From contig JAETXT010000011.1 of the NCBI GenBank assembly GCA_019188255.1, positions 682,001 through 746,000 on the forward strand: a stretch of 64,000 nt of DNA, written 5' to 3'. The position numbers and the translations under genes were made by a program. Each line of letters opens with the position of its first letter. Within the stretch, counting starts at the first letter, position 1. This DNA is from Verticillium longisporum. Taxonomy: Eukaryota; Ascomycota; Sordariomycetes; Glomerellales; Plectosphaerellaceae. Below the pieces are notes generated by a model. The model ran no database searches, was not told where the DNA came from, and saw only the letters and a list, made by a program, of their open reading frames with translations. Below are positions 45,801 to 56,607 of this stretch, piece after piece.

Positions 45801-48538
45801 TAAGGAGGAAATCCAAGCGATCGGGTGTTAGGTCATGTTGACCGACCAACCTAGTCAGCTTTGCGGCAGGCGAGTCCGAGTTGAGAAGATCGCATCGGGC
45901 CATGTAGGACCAGACGCGGGTTGGGCAAAGTGGCAAGGTTGCGTGGAGGAATTGGACACACGAGGTCAAGACAAGGATACCAGGGCCATCGGCAGTCGCC
46001 TGGTCATCTTGTGTGTAGACGTCGAGCAGGCTGCAAACGACGGAGATGATATCCTTGTTGCCCGAAAGATGCTGGCTTGTCTCTTCCAGGATTTCAAGAC
46101 CAGCCTTGAGCACAAGCTCGCCTTTAAGTCCTTTCTTCTTGCTCTTGATTGATTCAGATTGAAGAAGCGTTGAGAGCAGTGCAACAACTTCTGCAACGTC
46201 CTCCGTTCGTAAGCCCTCCAGCTCACTGTTGAAGGTTTCTGGTGCAAGATGCACTTCTAATTGTTTGCCTAGAAGAGCGAGTGCTGAATGTTGATACTCC
46301 ATTAGCACAACACGGCCAGTGTCGGTGATGAATCGTCCGTAAGTGCCAGCGGGTACTATAAGCGCATCATCCTCGCGGGATCTTCTGCTCCAGGAAGACG
46401 ACGTGTTGAACAGGGAGATATCAGCCAATAGGCGGAATGTGTTCGTGTTCTCCTCTTCCTGCGCCAACTCGTACTCCTGGAAGTCATCGGGTAAAGAAAA
46501 GGTGAGGGAAGGAGTCTTGCGAAGCAGGTTGATGATTGCATCGGCGCTTTCGTCCGTGGCAGATGCACTGGTGAGAGAACGGCAGAGGTTTAGGAATGGC
46601 AAGAACTCGTAAGGATAGCGGCTGAATGCTTGGTCGAAGTAGAATTCCAGGGCTCGAGGGTCCTGCAGTGTTTGAGCGGCGATGTCCTGCGCTGGATCCA
46701 AATCCTGAGATAAATCCCAGTAGCTCTTGCCGGCGGAAAGGACCGAGAGCAAGGCTGTGACAGGATCTGACTGGTAGCCGACCAGAGGGTAGGTGGCCTT
46801 CAAAAAGTCGATGAATGTAGTCCGGATGCGAGTGCCCAACGCAGGGGCAAAGCTCCCTTCGTTTGATGCAGAGGCAGCAAAAACCATCTGTGTCACGATA
46901 TCATAAACTCTGCCCTGGGAAGTGACAGCGATGGCCAGCTGTTCAATTGCTTGCGTGTCATCCTTGAGACCAGAAACCGCAAGAAATCCGTCGAACGGCA
47001 AGCCATCGAGAGAGACGATGCTGCCCGCGGACAGCCGGCGTCCGGTGCTGGGTCGAATCAAGGCCTGGGGTTCATTCGAATCGTTAGATTCGAAGACGTC
47101 TTGCGACCTCTGGTTCTGGATCGTGTCTCTTTTCTCCGAGCGCTCGGTGTGCGAGATGGTCATGCGGTGGGTGATGACGGTCCAAACAAACATGACAGGA
47201 CTCTGGCTTTCGCAGCCGGCATCAGCAGCTGTGAGGATGGCATCGTGGATCTTCGACAAGACGTCTGACGAGGCAAGATAAGGGTTGTTCTCATCGGGGT
47301 GGAGGTCAATGTCTTGTGACAGGAAAGCCATTGCCCTTGTGGGATTCAAAAGCTTCAATGAGATCACGCAGACTAATGTGTGAATTGGGAGCACAACGGA
47401 TGCGATGCTCTCGTGGACCTGTTTTTCTCGTTAGTGGGGCAATCTCTCCATCGCCATTTCAAAGACGACATACCGCAGACAGGCCTTCGAAGAAGACGCA
47501 AGACTCCATTAGTGTGAACCATTCAAGAACAGACGAGGGAGCCGCAAAAAGGTCACCATGGCTGTCCAGGGCCTGGAAAATAGTGGCCAAGGCGTGTGCA
47601 ATTTCGGTCAGCAAGGTTCGTTGCCAGTCAACCTCGATCTCGTCGATCAAGATGCTCTTGTCGTCAGTCTCCCGTTCAAAACCGTTGCCAAGGCTCTCGA
47701 CTGTCCGAGCTATCCACTTGAGGTTGGTCGAAATGAGATTCTCCGCCAGCTTGGTCAGATCGTCGGCGGGTAGGACAGGGTAACTGGCTTCGGAAGCCTC
47801 TTCGGTGCCAGTGATAGCTTTTGGCTGATGGCGCAAAGTCTCACCATGCGCCAAGTCCGCAGCCATGGCCAGATAACGACGCTCTGAGAGGTAGGTCTGG
47901 AAAATGCGTAGGCGCTTCGCTTCCTCCTTGTCAAACACGGTCCATATGGCGTCGGCATCCATCGTCGCGCCAGATATGGGGACGAGGCTTGATGATTGAG
48001 AGTTGCTGACGCCAGCAGCTTCTTGAAGGTTGACGGCATCCTGTGTCGATAGTGGCCCTGCGAGATGAGCGGCAGGTCGAGCCTGAAATTCGAGAACAAC
48101 AATTCGAAGCGCTGCAATGAGGTTGACATTGCCAGCTTTGCTGAGCCATGTAGCATCCCCCTTTATGGTGCCAATATCGTATTTGCCGTTCGGCGTCGGG
48201 GTCACGTTGATGGCAGCCGTCGTCGTCTCGAACTGCTTCTTCGTCGCATCGTTGGATGGGCTAAATGCAGTTGCTGGGTCTTGAAGGAGTGATCGAACAT
48301 GTTCGTCTTTTAGAAATTCAGACAGGGTTTCTGTGTTTCGACGTTCGCCGTAGGGCTCAGCTAAAGCTTTGGCGACGAGCCTCCAGGAGCTGGTGGTACA
48401 GATGTGAGCAATGGCAATCAACAAGGCAGCGCAAACAACAGCAAGGAGCTGCATGGGAGGCACATACAGAATGCTGGTCTCGCCCTTGAGGCAGTCCTCC
48501 AAGGGAGGAAAATAAATCTGATCTGTCAGTGGCGCCAT
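42873..48538 (-). CDS. nup188: Nucleoporin NUP188, one apparent single-base deletion near the 3' end
   Basis: Large alpha-solenoid scaffold of the nuclear pore inner ring. Exons: 48538-48468, 48389-47474, 47418-44278, 44224-42873; introns 78, 55 and 53 bp. The start MAPLTDQIYFPPLEDCLKGE and the following SWRLVAKALAEP, FETTTAAINVTP and GPLSTQDAVNLQEAAGV are characteristic of fungal Nup188, as is the late SLFHAWEFLLLEL. With the frame restored the protein would be about 1826 residues, the usual length. In the last exon the frame slips at 43632-43640: CQTQIL is in one frame and NIMASYD...TSLFSWSDKL in the next, one base being missing. A 32- or 38-nt GT-AG 'intron' could bridge the frames but would be unusually short and would remove conserved residues. 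Confidence 0.92.
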
Positions 48539-49114
48539 TGCCGCAGTGCTCGAGTGTGTGATGCAACCAAGGCTGCATGAGGCACCACTGCTGGCGAAAG
48601 TTGCGAATCAAGGCAGACGAACGCGGTCCGTCGCGATGCACCTTTGGAGCAGTGGTGTTGAGCTTTGGCGGTACTTTGGTACCTACCCACCTACCTACTT
48701 CCTTCCTGCCCTGTCGTTTTTTGTAGAAGCTCGGACGTTGCGCGCCTACTAGCTAGCTTGTCAGCCACAGTCAAGAAGCCGGGGCTTTTCCGGATTACCA
48801 AGAATTGTGGCTCGCCGGTTCATTCGACTGGCCTGCCCGAATGCGGAGCTCTAGGAAGGCATCTTCCGAGAGATAAAGTCAGGGTCCAATGAATGTAATC
48901 GCACTGTGATTCTTCCCTTGGGTGAGCCATGGTCCACCGTGCCAAATGTACAGAACACAGTGGTTCCATCACACGTATTCCGCCCGCAACTCAAAAGGCT
49001 GGCTTGAGTTGACTCACCGAGGCCACGTCAACTCTCAACAACAGGATCCCCAAGGGCCGCGCCAGGAGGTTTCGATTGAACTGTATCGCTCTGCAAAAGT
49101 GGCTGTCCGACAAG
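48539..49114. promoter_or_regulatory. Divergent promoter NUP188 / trpC
   Basis: The 576-bp spacer between the divergent ATGs holds a TACCTACC motif patch at 48679-48698, a CCAAT box near 48886 and the CPC1/GCN4 box at 49010-49016 on the trpC side. Confidence 0.55.
49010..49016 (+). promoter_or_regulatory. CPC1/GCN4-type box TGACTCA upstream of trpC
   Basis: A perfect TGACTCA lies 99 bp before the trpC ATG. This is the established target of the cross-pathway control bZIP factor (CPC1/CpcA, yeast Gcn4), which induces amino-acid biosynthesis genes including trpC on starvation. Confidence 0.8.
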
Positions 49115-51436
49115 ATGCCGTCGCTCGACATCATCGATCACTCTCCCCACCATCCGGACCCCTCGCCACCAATTCCCACGGCGTCAAACCTCATCCTCAT
49201 CGACAATTATGATTCATTCACCTGGAACGTTTACCAGTACCTGATTCTCGAGGGCGCCAATGTCACGGTCTATCGAAATGACAAGATTACTCTGGAGGAG
49301 CTGGCCAGCAAGAATCCTACGCAATTGATCATTAGTCCCGGTCCCGGCCATCCTTCGACCGACTCTGGTGTCAGTCGCGATGCCATTCGACATTTCGCCG
49401 GGAAAATCCCCATTTTTGGCGTCTGCATGGGTCAGCAATGCATATTCGACGTCTATGGTGGCGAGGTCAGCTCGGCTGGAGAATGGCTACACGGCAAGAC
49501 CTCGCCTCTGACCCACGATGGCAAGGGTGTGTATGCTGGGTTGCCCCAAGAGCTGCCCGTCACCCGTTATCATTCTTTGGCCGGCACGCAGGTCACTCTT
49601 CCTAGCTGCCTCGAGGTGACCTCATGGGTGGCAAAGAGTGACGGTTCGCCCGGTGTCATTCAGGGTGTCCGTCACCGAGAGTACACCATCGAGGGTGTCC
49701 AGTTCCACCCAGAGAGCATCCTCACGGCCGAAGGTCGTACCATGCTGAAGAACTTCCTTCTGCTTCAAGGAGGCACTTGGGAAGAGAACTCTCGTCTGCA
49801 AAAGGCTTCTGCCAGCAATGGCGCCGCCAGCACTGGTACTCCGGCACAGCCGGCGCCGCCCGTTGCCGGTAAGAAGAACAACATCCTGCAGCAAATCTAC
49901 GACCGCCGGAGGAAGTCAGTCGCTGCTCAGAAAGAGATCCCTTCGCAGAGACCTGCGGATCTACAAGCGACGTATGACCTAAACGGAGCGCCGCCGCAAA
50001 TTCCATTTGTAGCTCGGCTTCGTCAGACGCCATTCGACGTGGCTCTCATGGCGGAAATCAAGCGAGCCTCACCCTCGAAAGGAATTTTCGACCTGAGCAT
50101 CAGCGCCCCAACCCAAGCCCGGAAGTATGCTCTCGCGGGTGCCAGCGTCATCTCGGTTCTCACAGAGCCCGATTGGTTCAGGGGCAGCATCGAAGATCTG
50201 CGAGCGGTGAGGCAGGTTCTGGACGGCATGCCCAACCGACCTGCGATTCTTCGGAAAGAGTTCATCTTTGAGGAGTACCAGATCTTGGAGGCCAGGCTCG
50301 CTGGTGCTGATACCGTCTTGCTCATTGTCAAGATGCTGACAGTCGAGGAGCTGGAAAGGCTCTACAAGTATTCCGTCTCGCTCGGGATGGAGCCCCTAGT
50401 AGAGGTACAGAACACGGAGGAGATGACAATAGCGTTGAACCTCGGGGCCAAGGCGATCGGTGTCAACAACAGGAATCTTGAAAGCTTCGAGGTTGACATG
50501 GGCACGACAAGCCGACTGAGGAGCATGGTGCCTGAGAACACCATCATCTGCGCGCTGAGTGGCATCAACACATACGATGATGTCCTGTTGTGCAAGAAGG
50601 ATGGCGTGAATGCCGTTCTGGTTGGCGAGGCTATCATGAGGGCTTCAGATACGACCAAGTTCATCAGACAGTTGTGTTCGGGCTCTGACGCTGAGCCGCA
50701 GAAGCCCGCGCCAGAGCCGCTGTTCGCAAAGATTTGCGGCACACGGACCCCTGAAGCGGCGGAGGAGGCTGTTAGATCAGGTGCCGATTTCATCGGCATC
50801 TGCTTGGTGACTGGGGCTAAGCGATGCATTTCTGATGACACAGCCTTGGCCATCTCGCAAGTCGTTCATTCCTCTTCGCCGGCTCGTTTCCTGCCCCCTG
50901 TGGGATCATCGGCAGCAGGCAAAGTCGCGACAGACTTTTTCAGCTCGGCTAAGACACGGTTGTCTGGTTCAAGAACACTCCTGGCCGGTATCTTCCAGAA
51001 TCAGCCCCTTGATGAGGTGCTCCACAAGCAAAAGCTCTTCAACCTCGACATCGTGCAGCTTCACGGTGATGAGCCTATTGAGTGGGCGAGCCTCATTCCA
51101 GTGCCTGTCATTCGCGCCTTCAAGCCTGGCCAGGTCGGAATTGGCCGCCGTGGCTATCACACGGTCCCTCTTCTCGACTCCGGCGCCGGCTCTGGCAAGC
51201 TCCTAGACTTCTCGAGTGTGACTGCCACGCTAGCTCAGGACCCTGAGCTGCGGATCATGTTGGCTGGCGGCCTTAACCCTGACAATGTGGTTGATGCTGT
51301 ACGGGCCCTGGGAAAGTATGCCAGCCAGGTCATCGGCGTTGATGTGAGCAGTGGCGTTGAACAGGATGGCAAGCAGAGCTTGGAAAAAATCAGAGCGTTC
51401 ATCAAGGCTGCCAAAAGTTGTCATGTAGTTGCGTAG
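49115..51436 (+). CDS. trpC: Trifunctional tryptophan biosynthesis protein TrpC (GATase, IGPS, PRAI)
   Basis: Single-exon gene of 773 residues combining three activities: glutamine amidotransferase of anthranilate synthase, indole-3-glycerol-phosphate synthase and phosphoribosylanthranilate isomerase. The start is ATG 49115; the frame extends upstream to a non-ATG codon. Residues 25-220 are the amidotransferase with nucleophile Cys104 in GVCMGQQC and the His198/Glu200 pair in FHPES. IGPS begins near 255 ([15 protein letters not shown]), with [11 protein letters not shown] and [10 protein letters not shown] as catalytic segments. PRAI begins near 537 with [11 protein letters not shown] and continues with VQLHGDE and GVDVSSGVE. 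This fusion order is standard for filamentous ascomycetes. A TGACTCA box indicates cross-pathway control. Confidence 0.97.
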   Translation: MPSLDIIDHSPHHPDPSPPIPTASNLILIDNYDSFTWNVYQYLILEGANVTVYRNDKITLEELASKNPTQLIISPGPGHPSTDSGVSRDAIRHFAGKIPIFGVCMGQQCIFDVYGGEVSSAGEWLHGKTSPLTHDGKGVYAGLPQELPVTRYHSLAGTQVTLPSCLEVTSWVAKSDGSPGVIQGVRHREYTIEGVQFHPESILTAEGRTMLKNFLLLQGGTWEENSRLQKASASNGAASTGTPAQPAPPVAGKKNNILQQIYDRRRKSVAAQKEIPSQRPADLQATYDLNGAPPQIPFVARLRQTPFDVALMAEIKRASPSKGIFDLSISAPTQARKYALAGASVISVLTEPDWFRGSIEDLRAVRQVLDGMPNRPAILRKEFIFEEYQILEARLAGADTVLLIVKMLTVEELERLYKYSVSLGMEPLVEVQNTEEMTIALNLGAKAIGVNNRNLESFEVDMGTTSRLRSMVPENTIICALSGINTYDDVLLCKKDGVNAVLVGEAIMRASDTTKFIRQLCSGSDAEPQKPAPEPLFAKICGTRTPEAAEEAVRSGADFIGICLVTGAKRCISDDTALAISQVVHSSSPARFLPPVGSSAAGKVATDFFSSAKTRLSGSRTLLAGIFQNQPLDEVLHKQKLFNLDIVQLHGDEPIEWASLIPVPVIRAFKPGQVGIGRRGYHTVPLLDSGAGSGKLLDFSSVTATLAQDPELRIMLAGGLNPDNVVDAVRALGKYASQVIGVDVSSGVEQDGKQSLEKIRAFIKAAKSCHVVA

Positions 51437-52086
51437 ATACGATAGATTGCACCCAACCCATGTCTAGGAAAACAAGAGCCTGTCGATTTAGTTGTGGTCA
51501 ACGCCTGTGACAAGGATTTCATGAACTACCTAGATGTGGTCTCTGGAGGCCTTTGCATCATTGTCTCCTGGAAAGTGCTGCCAAACAAGCGTACGCTCTT
51601 CTGTTGTCGTTCCTTCAGGATTGGTTGATACGAACTTTGAACAAACCCCGTGAGCACCTTGTTATTTCAGTCAGGAGCCACGGTTCTGTTTCGTTTTGGG
51701 CATTTCCCTGAAAGCAGGAGCAGGTCTTCACCTCTGGCTCTCACAACCTCTTCCGCCAAGGACTAGGAAGTTCATTTGCGGGGATGAATCAGAGTTTCTT
51801 CTTGAAGATATAAGTTTCAGCAAAGGTTCTTCGCCTACAGCTAGCTCAAATCTCGGGAGAAGCTATCCACTTGTGCACCAGTTCACCTTTCATACAATCT
51901 ATCCAGCATTCATCTAAACACGAACACAACGAACAGATCTTCCCCCAGCAGTTTATATGCTGGAATCGTCTCATGCAGTTGGCCCCTCGATCTGCGCCTC
52001 TTTCTTATAATTTACTAAGCTACCTAATGCGAGCATCAGGCACTGCAACACCTGCCTGTTGAGGACCTTTCTTATCATTGGCAGCC
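51437..52086. other. Spacer between trpC and the BRCT-WGR gene
   Basis: Contains the trpC 3' end and the promoter of the next gene. No other feature recognised. Confidence 0.45.
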
Positions 52087-55008
52087 ATGGCGCCTGCGAT
52101 ATTCAAGAACATGGTGCTGGCAACAGCAGGGCCCCTACCAGGCCAATTTACAGAGGAGAATCTAGCCATGTGGATCAAGCAACGCAAGGGTCAGTTCGTA
52201 AAGGACATGGATCAATCTGTCACTCATCTACTTTGCACGGATGAGCAATACAAGGCACGGAAGAAGATCAAGAGAAGTGGGTTCAATTCGGCTTCAACCG
52301 GATATTTCCTCTCAAAATATGCTGTTTCGAGGCCAATAGTAAAGCAGACGTTGATACTGACTCTGTCACAACAGTTAAAGAGGCCCAGCAAAAAGGTAGT
52401 CGCATCCGCGTTGTGCATTACGACTGGTTCGAATTCTCGTGCAACCGTAACAAGAAGCTTCCGGAGAAGGAGTACTACTTCGACAACCTACTTGCAGAGG
52501 AGAGAGCTAAGCGAAGAAAGCAACTCGCCAAAGCCAGGTCTCAGAGAAACCTGGCAATCGGTGAGCATTGGATCAATCCAGGTAGGTTATTTACAGAGGG
52601 GGAGGAGCAATGAAGACACGGCGGCGAGCACCTGGTTGACCGATGCATCAGATCTATATCGAGTCTTTGCGGATGTTTGTCCCTTTGAGTACCAGGTTGA
52701 GCTCTTCCGCATCTTCACAGACAATTTTGGCACGTGCGAGGAGAAATACGTCCTCTATGTAAGTCCCAATTCACTGCCTAACTGAGCAACGCGACGCGTC
52801 TTCGACGGACGGTGTTTCCTTCGATCTCACAATAGTCGCGACAAAAACGCGGGTGATTTTCGACTGACAACACCACTAGCTCTTCCAGTCTTTTGCCAAA
52901 CCAACTCTCTACTGGTTTGGTGTCAAGTACTACAAGAAGGACGACGGAAAGAGATGGTTGTTGAAGGCCATCAACCGACCGTCGCCCTGTTCCCGCCCCT
53001 TTTACACTGAATTCGACAAGTTCAAAGACTTCTTCAGGCTCAAGACTGGCATTGCCTGGCACGAGCGTATCACCAAGGCAGGCACGACCGAACGTACCTA
53101 TTTCCAGTACACACCACCCGTAAGTCATGACATGTTGATTCTTCACCGACATTCATCACATTTTATTAGTGGCTAATAGTAGTGATAGACTGGAGGCAAG
53201 CCCGTTGGTAAAGGGCTGACAAGAGGAAAAACACTTGAAGAGTGCCTTGAGCTGAATCGTCGACTACGACAGATACACCACGATTTATTTGGCGACACGC
53301 AAATAAACAGCGACGATAACCCTTCCACGATGGAGGGCCCAAAGACTCAAGATCCTGCTCAGGAGTGTGAGCACAATAGCAACCACAACACCAGCGACGC
53401 GACATATGTGGGAATCACGAATCAAGACGCCGCCGAACAGGAGTTGCTTGAGCTGCTCAAAGACAAAGGCATCGAAGAAGGTTTGGACCGAACTCTTTAT
53501 TCTGTGGCCCAACACCATCAGAGCACATACAGCGGCGACCATAATGAAGCCCGTTCGCCAGACAAGACGAAGCTTGAGATACCTCAGCCCGGAAATGCGC
53601 TTCTATTCCAGCCTGATCAACCCTTGTCTGACAAGAACTTAGCTACTCATAGCCCTTTCAGTCCGGTTGAGAATTTCAGGAGCCTCAGTATGCCCACTTT
53701 CGACGAGGTCGCTGCCGGGACGGACGCTGCTCAGGCGCAACTGATTCAAGAGTCTATCGACCAGGCCGCCAAAGACGCCAGGGGTGAAGAAGGCCAGTCG
53801 GTTTCTGAAATAGTCAACAAAAATGCCGGAGTCGACCCCGAGGGTCATGCCTCTTGCAGAAAACGGGCTGCCTCTGACAAGAGCAAAGCAATTGACGTGC
53901 TGCTCAAGGCTGCCAATGCCAGCCAAGGAGTCCGGGATATCCTGAGCAAAACCGACTTTGCTCGTATCATCGGCGAACTTGATGACTTACCCATCGAACA
54001 GGTCAAGGCTCGTGACTTCTCTCAGGACCAGGAGCCGGAGAAAAGCCACACGATTGTTGAGCCAGACTTTCTCGAGATTCCTACCGATGAAGTCGAGGAG
54101 AACCCTCTGAGCCGAGTAAAATTGCAGCCCTGCGACAGAGCTAGAATCAGAGAGGCTTTCGAGCACATGACCTGGTCGCAGAAGCGCAAGAGAGACACCG
54201 ACAAGGAAATGGCTGCCTTTCGCACTCCCGAGAGTGCTGGCACCTTCATGGGCGCAGGTGAGGTCAGGGTGGTCACCAAGCGGGTCAAAAAGCCGCGAAA
54301 CACAAGTCCGAGGCTCGTCATATCACAAAGGCGATGCGAGAAACCGCAGGTGCTGAGATTACGCAGGAGGGCACCTTGCGGCCTCTGAGCGAAGAGCAAG
54401 TCGCCCATATTTTCAGCCAGCCCATCCCACAGCCTGGAGGCAAAATCCCCAGCAGCAAGGCTATCAGCATGGGATTGAGCCTGGATGACGTGTCGGGTAT
54501 GGTTGATGAGATGTTTGGCGTCAGCAAGTTCGACGACGGCACCGACCTCATGACTGAAATGCACGGCGAGCGCCCTTGGCCTGCTGGCCATGACCCTGCC
54601 AGCCCCGAGGATGACCCTGCCCACACGAACGAACCCGTCGAGGACTTTGACACTCGAGCCCCGAGCTTCGCGGTTATGTCCGCCAGAACTGCGGCTCGTG
54701 GCAGCAGCGGAATCGAAGTGCACTGCTTTATGGACCAAAAGGCCGGCGAACACCGCAGTGGCATCAGCATGGCTCTTTCGAACAATGAGTCCTCGGCAGA
54801 GGACGACTACGTGCTCTCCCAGGGACCGAACACTGCCATGCAGACACACATCTCTCCTGCCGACGAAGCCGGCAACCTGCATCAGTATTGGCAGAGCGCG
54901 CCCCGGACTGAAGCGTGCTTTGCACCGTTCGCTGAAGAGGAGTCGATGTTTCAATCATCAGATCTGTACCCCGATGTCTCGGCCCACTTCAAGCCGAAGA
55001 CGAACTGA
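52087..55008 (+). CDS. BRCT-WGR domain protein, one apparent single-base deletion
   Basis: Probable nuclear DNA-damage or chromatin protein of unknown function. Exons: 52087-52276, 52375-52581, 52652-52758, 52880-53119, 53189-55008. An N-terminal BRCT domain (residues 1-90: FKNMVLATAGPL, VTHLLCTDEQYKARKK, IRVVHYDWFEFS) is followed by a WGR domain (about 130-245: YQVELFRIFTDN, LFQSFAKPTLYWFGVKYY, FKDFFRLKTGIAWHER). BRCT plus WGR is the front half of PARP-1-type enzymes, yet no PARP catalytic domain follows; the last 600 residues are acidic and disordered. The frame slips at the A5 run 54287-54291: TKRVKK is in one frame, AAKHKSEARHITKAMRE in the next. One additional A would join them, giving about 854 residues. 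Either a sequencing error or a truncating mutation. Confidence 0.75.
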
Positions 55009-55427
55009 ATTTGCGCTACGCAAGGCACGTTTTGGCTTCGCCTGCAAATAGCGAGGCAAGCGCTGTTACGATTTGCATGATTCGCTCGGTAGTCATTGCA
55101 TTTGATTCAGGTTGCTTCGCATGAGTGCGTCTAACAACGCTACGGATGGGTCACGAGATAACCAGGGGGGAAATGGTTGCTCTTATGAATAGCAAGGCAT
55201 GGCATCCGGGTTTGCAAGGGTATCAGGAAGACGATTCAAGGCATTCATGAAGAAGATACCCAGAAACAAATGTTTCTCATGCTTCTGCGTTAGCTAAGTT
55301 TAATAGCTTGGCGAGCATTCTCGCTGATAGGATCGTTAACACCTTGGGACATGAATTCTTCCACCACTTGAGGTGTTTCCCAGAATGCGCCTTGCTCGTT
55401 ACCATCCCATGTTTACGACCTCATTGA
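55009..55427. other. Convergent spacer BRCT-WGR / USE1
   Basis: Two 3' ends converge in 419 bp. Nothing further recognised. Confidence 0.5.
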
Positions 55428-56607
55428 TCAGAAGCGCAGCTTCGGCATGACGAACACCAGTAGCACCAACGCAACCATGAGCCCATACACCCAGGCGTAG
55501 AGAATCATCCTGCCGTACCACCCCTTTCCCTCCGTCATGCGCTTCAGTGCGCCCATACGTCGGCTAGCGGCATCCATGCCCTTTTCCGTCCGATCCATGC
55601 CCTCTCCTGCGCGGCTCAGCAAGGCCTTGTCCTCTTCGAGCGTCGTAGAGAACCGTTGTGATGACGCCTTGAGCGCACTGGCCATCTTCAAGATGGAGCC
55701 GGACAGAGCGTCTTGCTCGGCACGCTGGTGGTCGAGGATGGCCTCGGCGGTGGCCGTCGAGGAGCCCGTCTTCGTAGACAGGCCGGTAGTGGTGCGCCGG
55801 TTGGCGAAGAGGGCTGCGCGCGCCGTCGTGGCTGCAGTATCCTGTGCTGACGACGGCTGGGGCCCCCTCGCACGGAGCGTCTGGGTTGTCGTTGTGGCGG
55901 GTACTGAGGAGGTTTCTGGAGACGCATGCTCCGGATCCCGCGCCGTGGCTTTGGGCTGTTCCGCGCTGCCTTCTCGCTGGGTCGTCTGTGAGGCAACTGG
56001 CGGCGGCAGATCTGGTATCTCAGGTTCTGGATCTGATGCCTCGGCATCCTCTGTCCCCTCGGTCGGTATGTCTGTCGACTGCGAGTCCATGCTCTCGCTC
56101 GGTGTGGGTATGATTTCGCTCAGGTAATCTTCTCCTTCAGAACTGTCGCCATCGTCGTCATGTAACTGTCGAAAGCATCAGCCGGGGGCCTTGATCTCGA
56201 GTTCAGACTGCGTGCGCACCTGTCCCAGATCATGCATACGATCCACAAGCTTCTCCAAAAGTTCCCTCTTAACGTTCAGGTCGGTCTGCAGCTCTGCTTT
56301 CCGTGCCTGAAACTTCAGTCCCATCGCTTCCTGCTCCAGTCTTGTGAGGAGACTCCTCGCGTAGTCCAGGTTCTACGATGACCAGGTTAGACGACTTGTC
56401 ACATCGACGCATGGCTGCGAAATGAAAACTTCTTACCGAGTTGATGCGCGCTCTCTCAAACTCGCTTGACCGCAGTCTTCGTTCGCGCGCCTGGTCTGCA
56501 CGGAGGATCGTGTGTTCGAGTCGGGAGAGGAGCTGTGCTAGTTCGGCAGTGCCTCGTTCGGGCGTTGCGACTGGCGTGACGCCCAGTGCGTGGGAGAGTC
56601 GAGCCAT
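55428..56607 (-). CDS. use1: SNARE protein USE1
   Basis: Tail-anchored SNARE for Golgi-to-ER retrograde transport, working with Ufe1, Sec20 and Sec22. Exons: 56607-56437, 56372-56220, 56165-55428; introns 64 and 54 bp; 353 residues. The N-terminal part is helical (SRLEHTILRADQARERR, LLTRLEQEAMGLKFQARKAE). A disordered Ser/Pro/Thr/Glu-rich linker follows, then the SNARE helix (AILDHQRAEQDALSGSILKM, ALKASSQRFSTTLEEDKALL, AGEGMDRTEKGMDAASRRM). A single membrane span ends the protein (MILYAWVYGLMVALVLLVFV). The layout is that of fungal Use1. Splicing is firm because all three exons meet at phase 0. Confidence 0.9.

Noticed and set aside
54285..54292. Programmed -1 frameshifting at CAAAAAG in the BRCT-WGR gene
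   Set aside because: The heptamer is not a canonical slippery site and no downstream structure was evident; similar losses in other genes point to sequence error.
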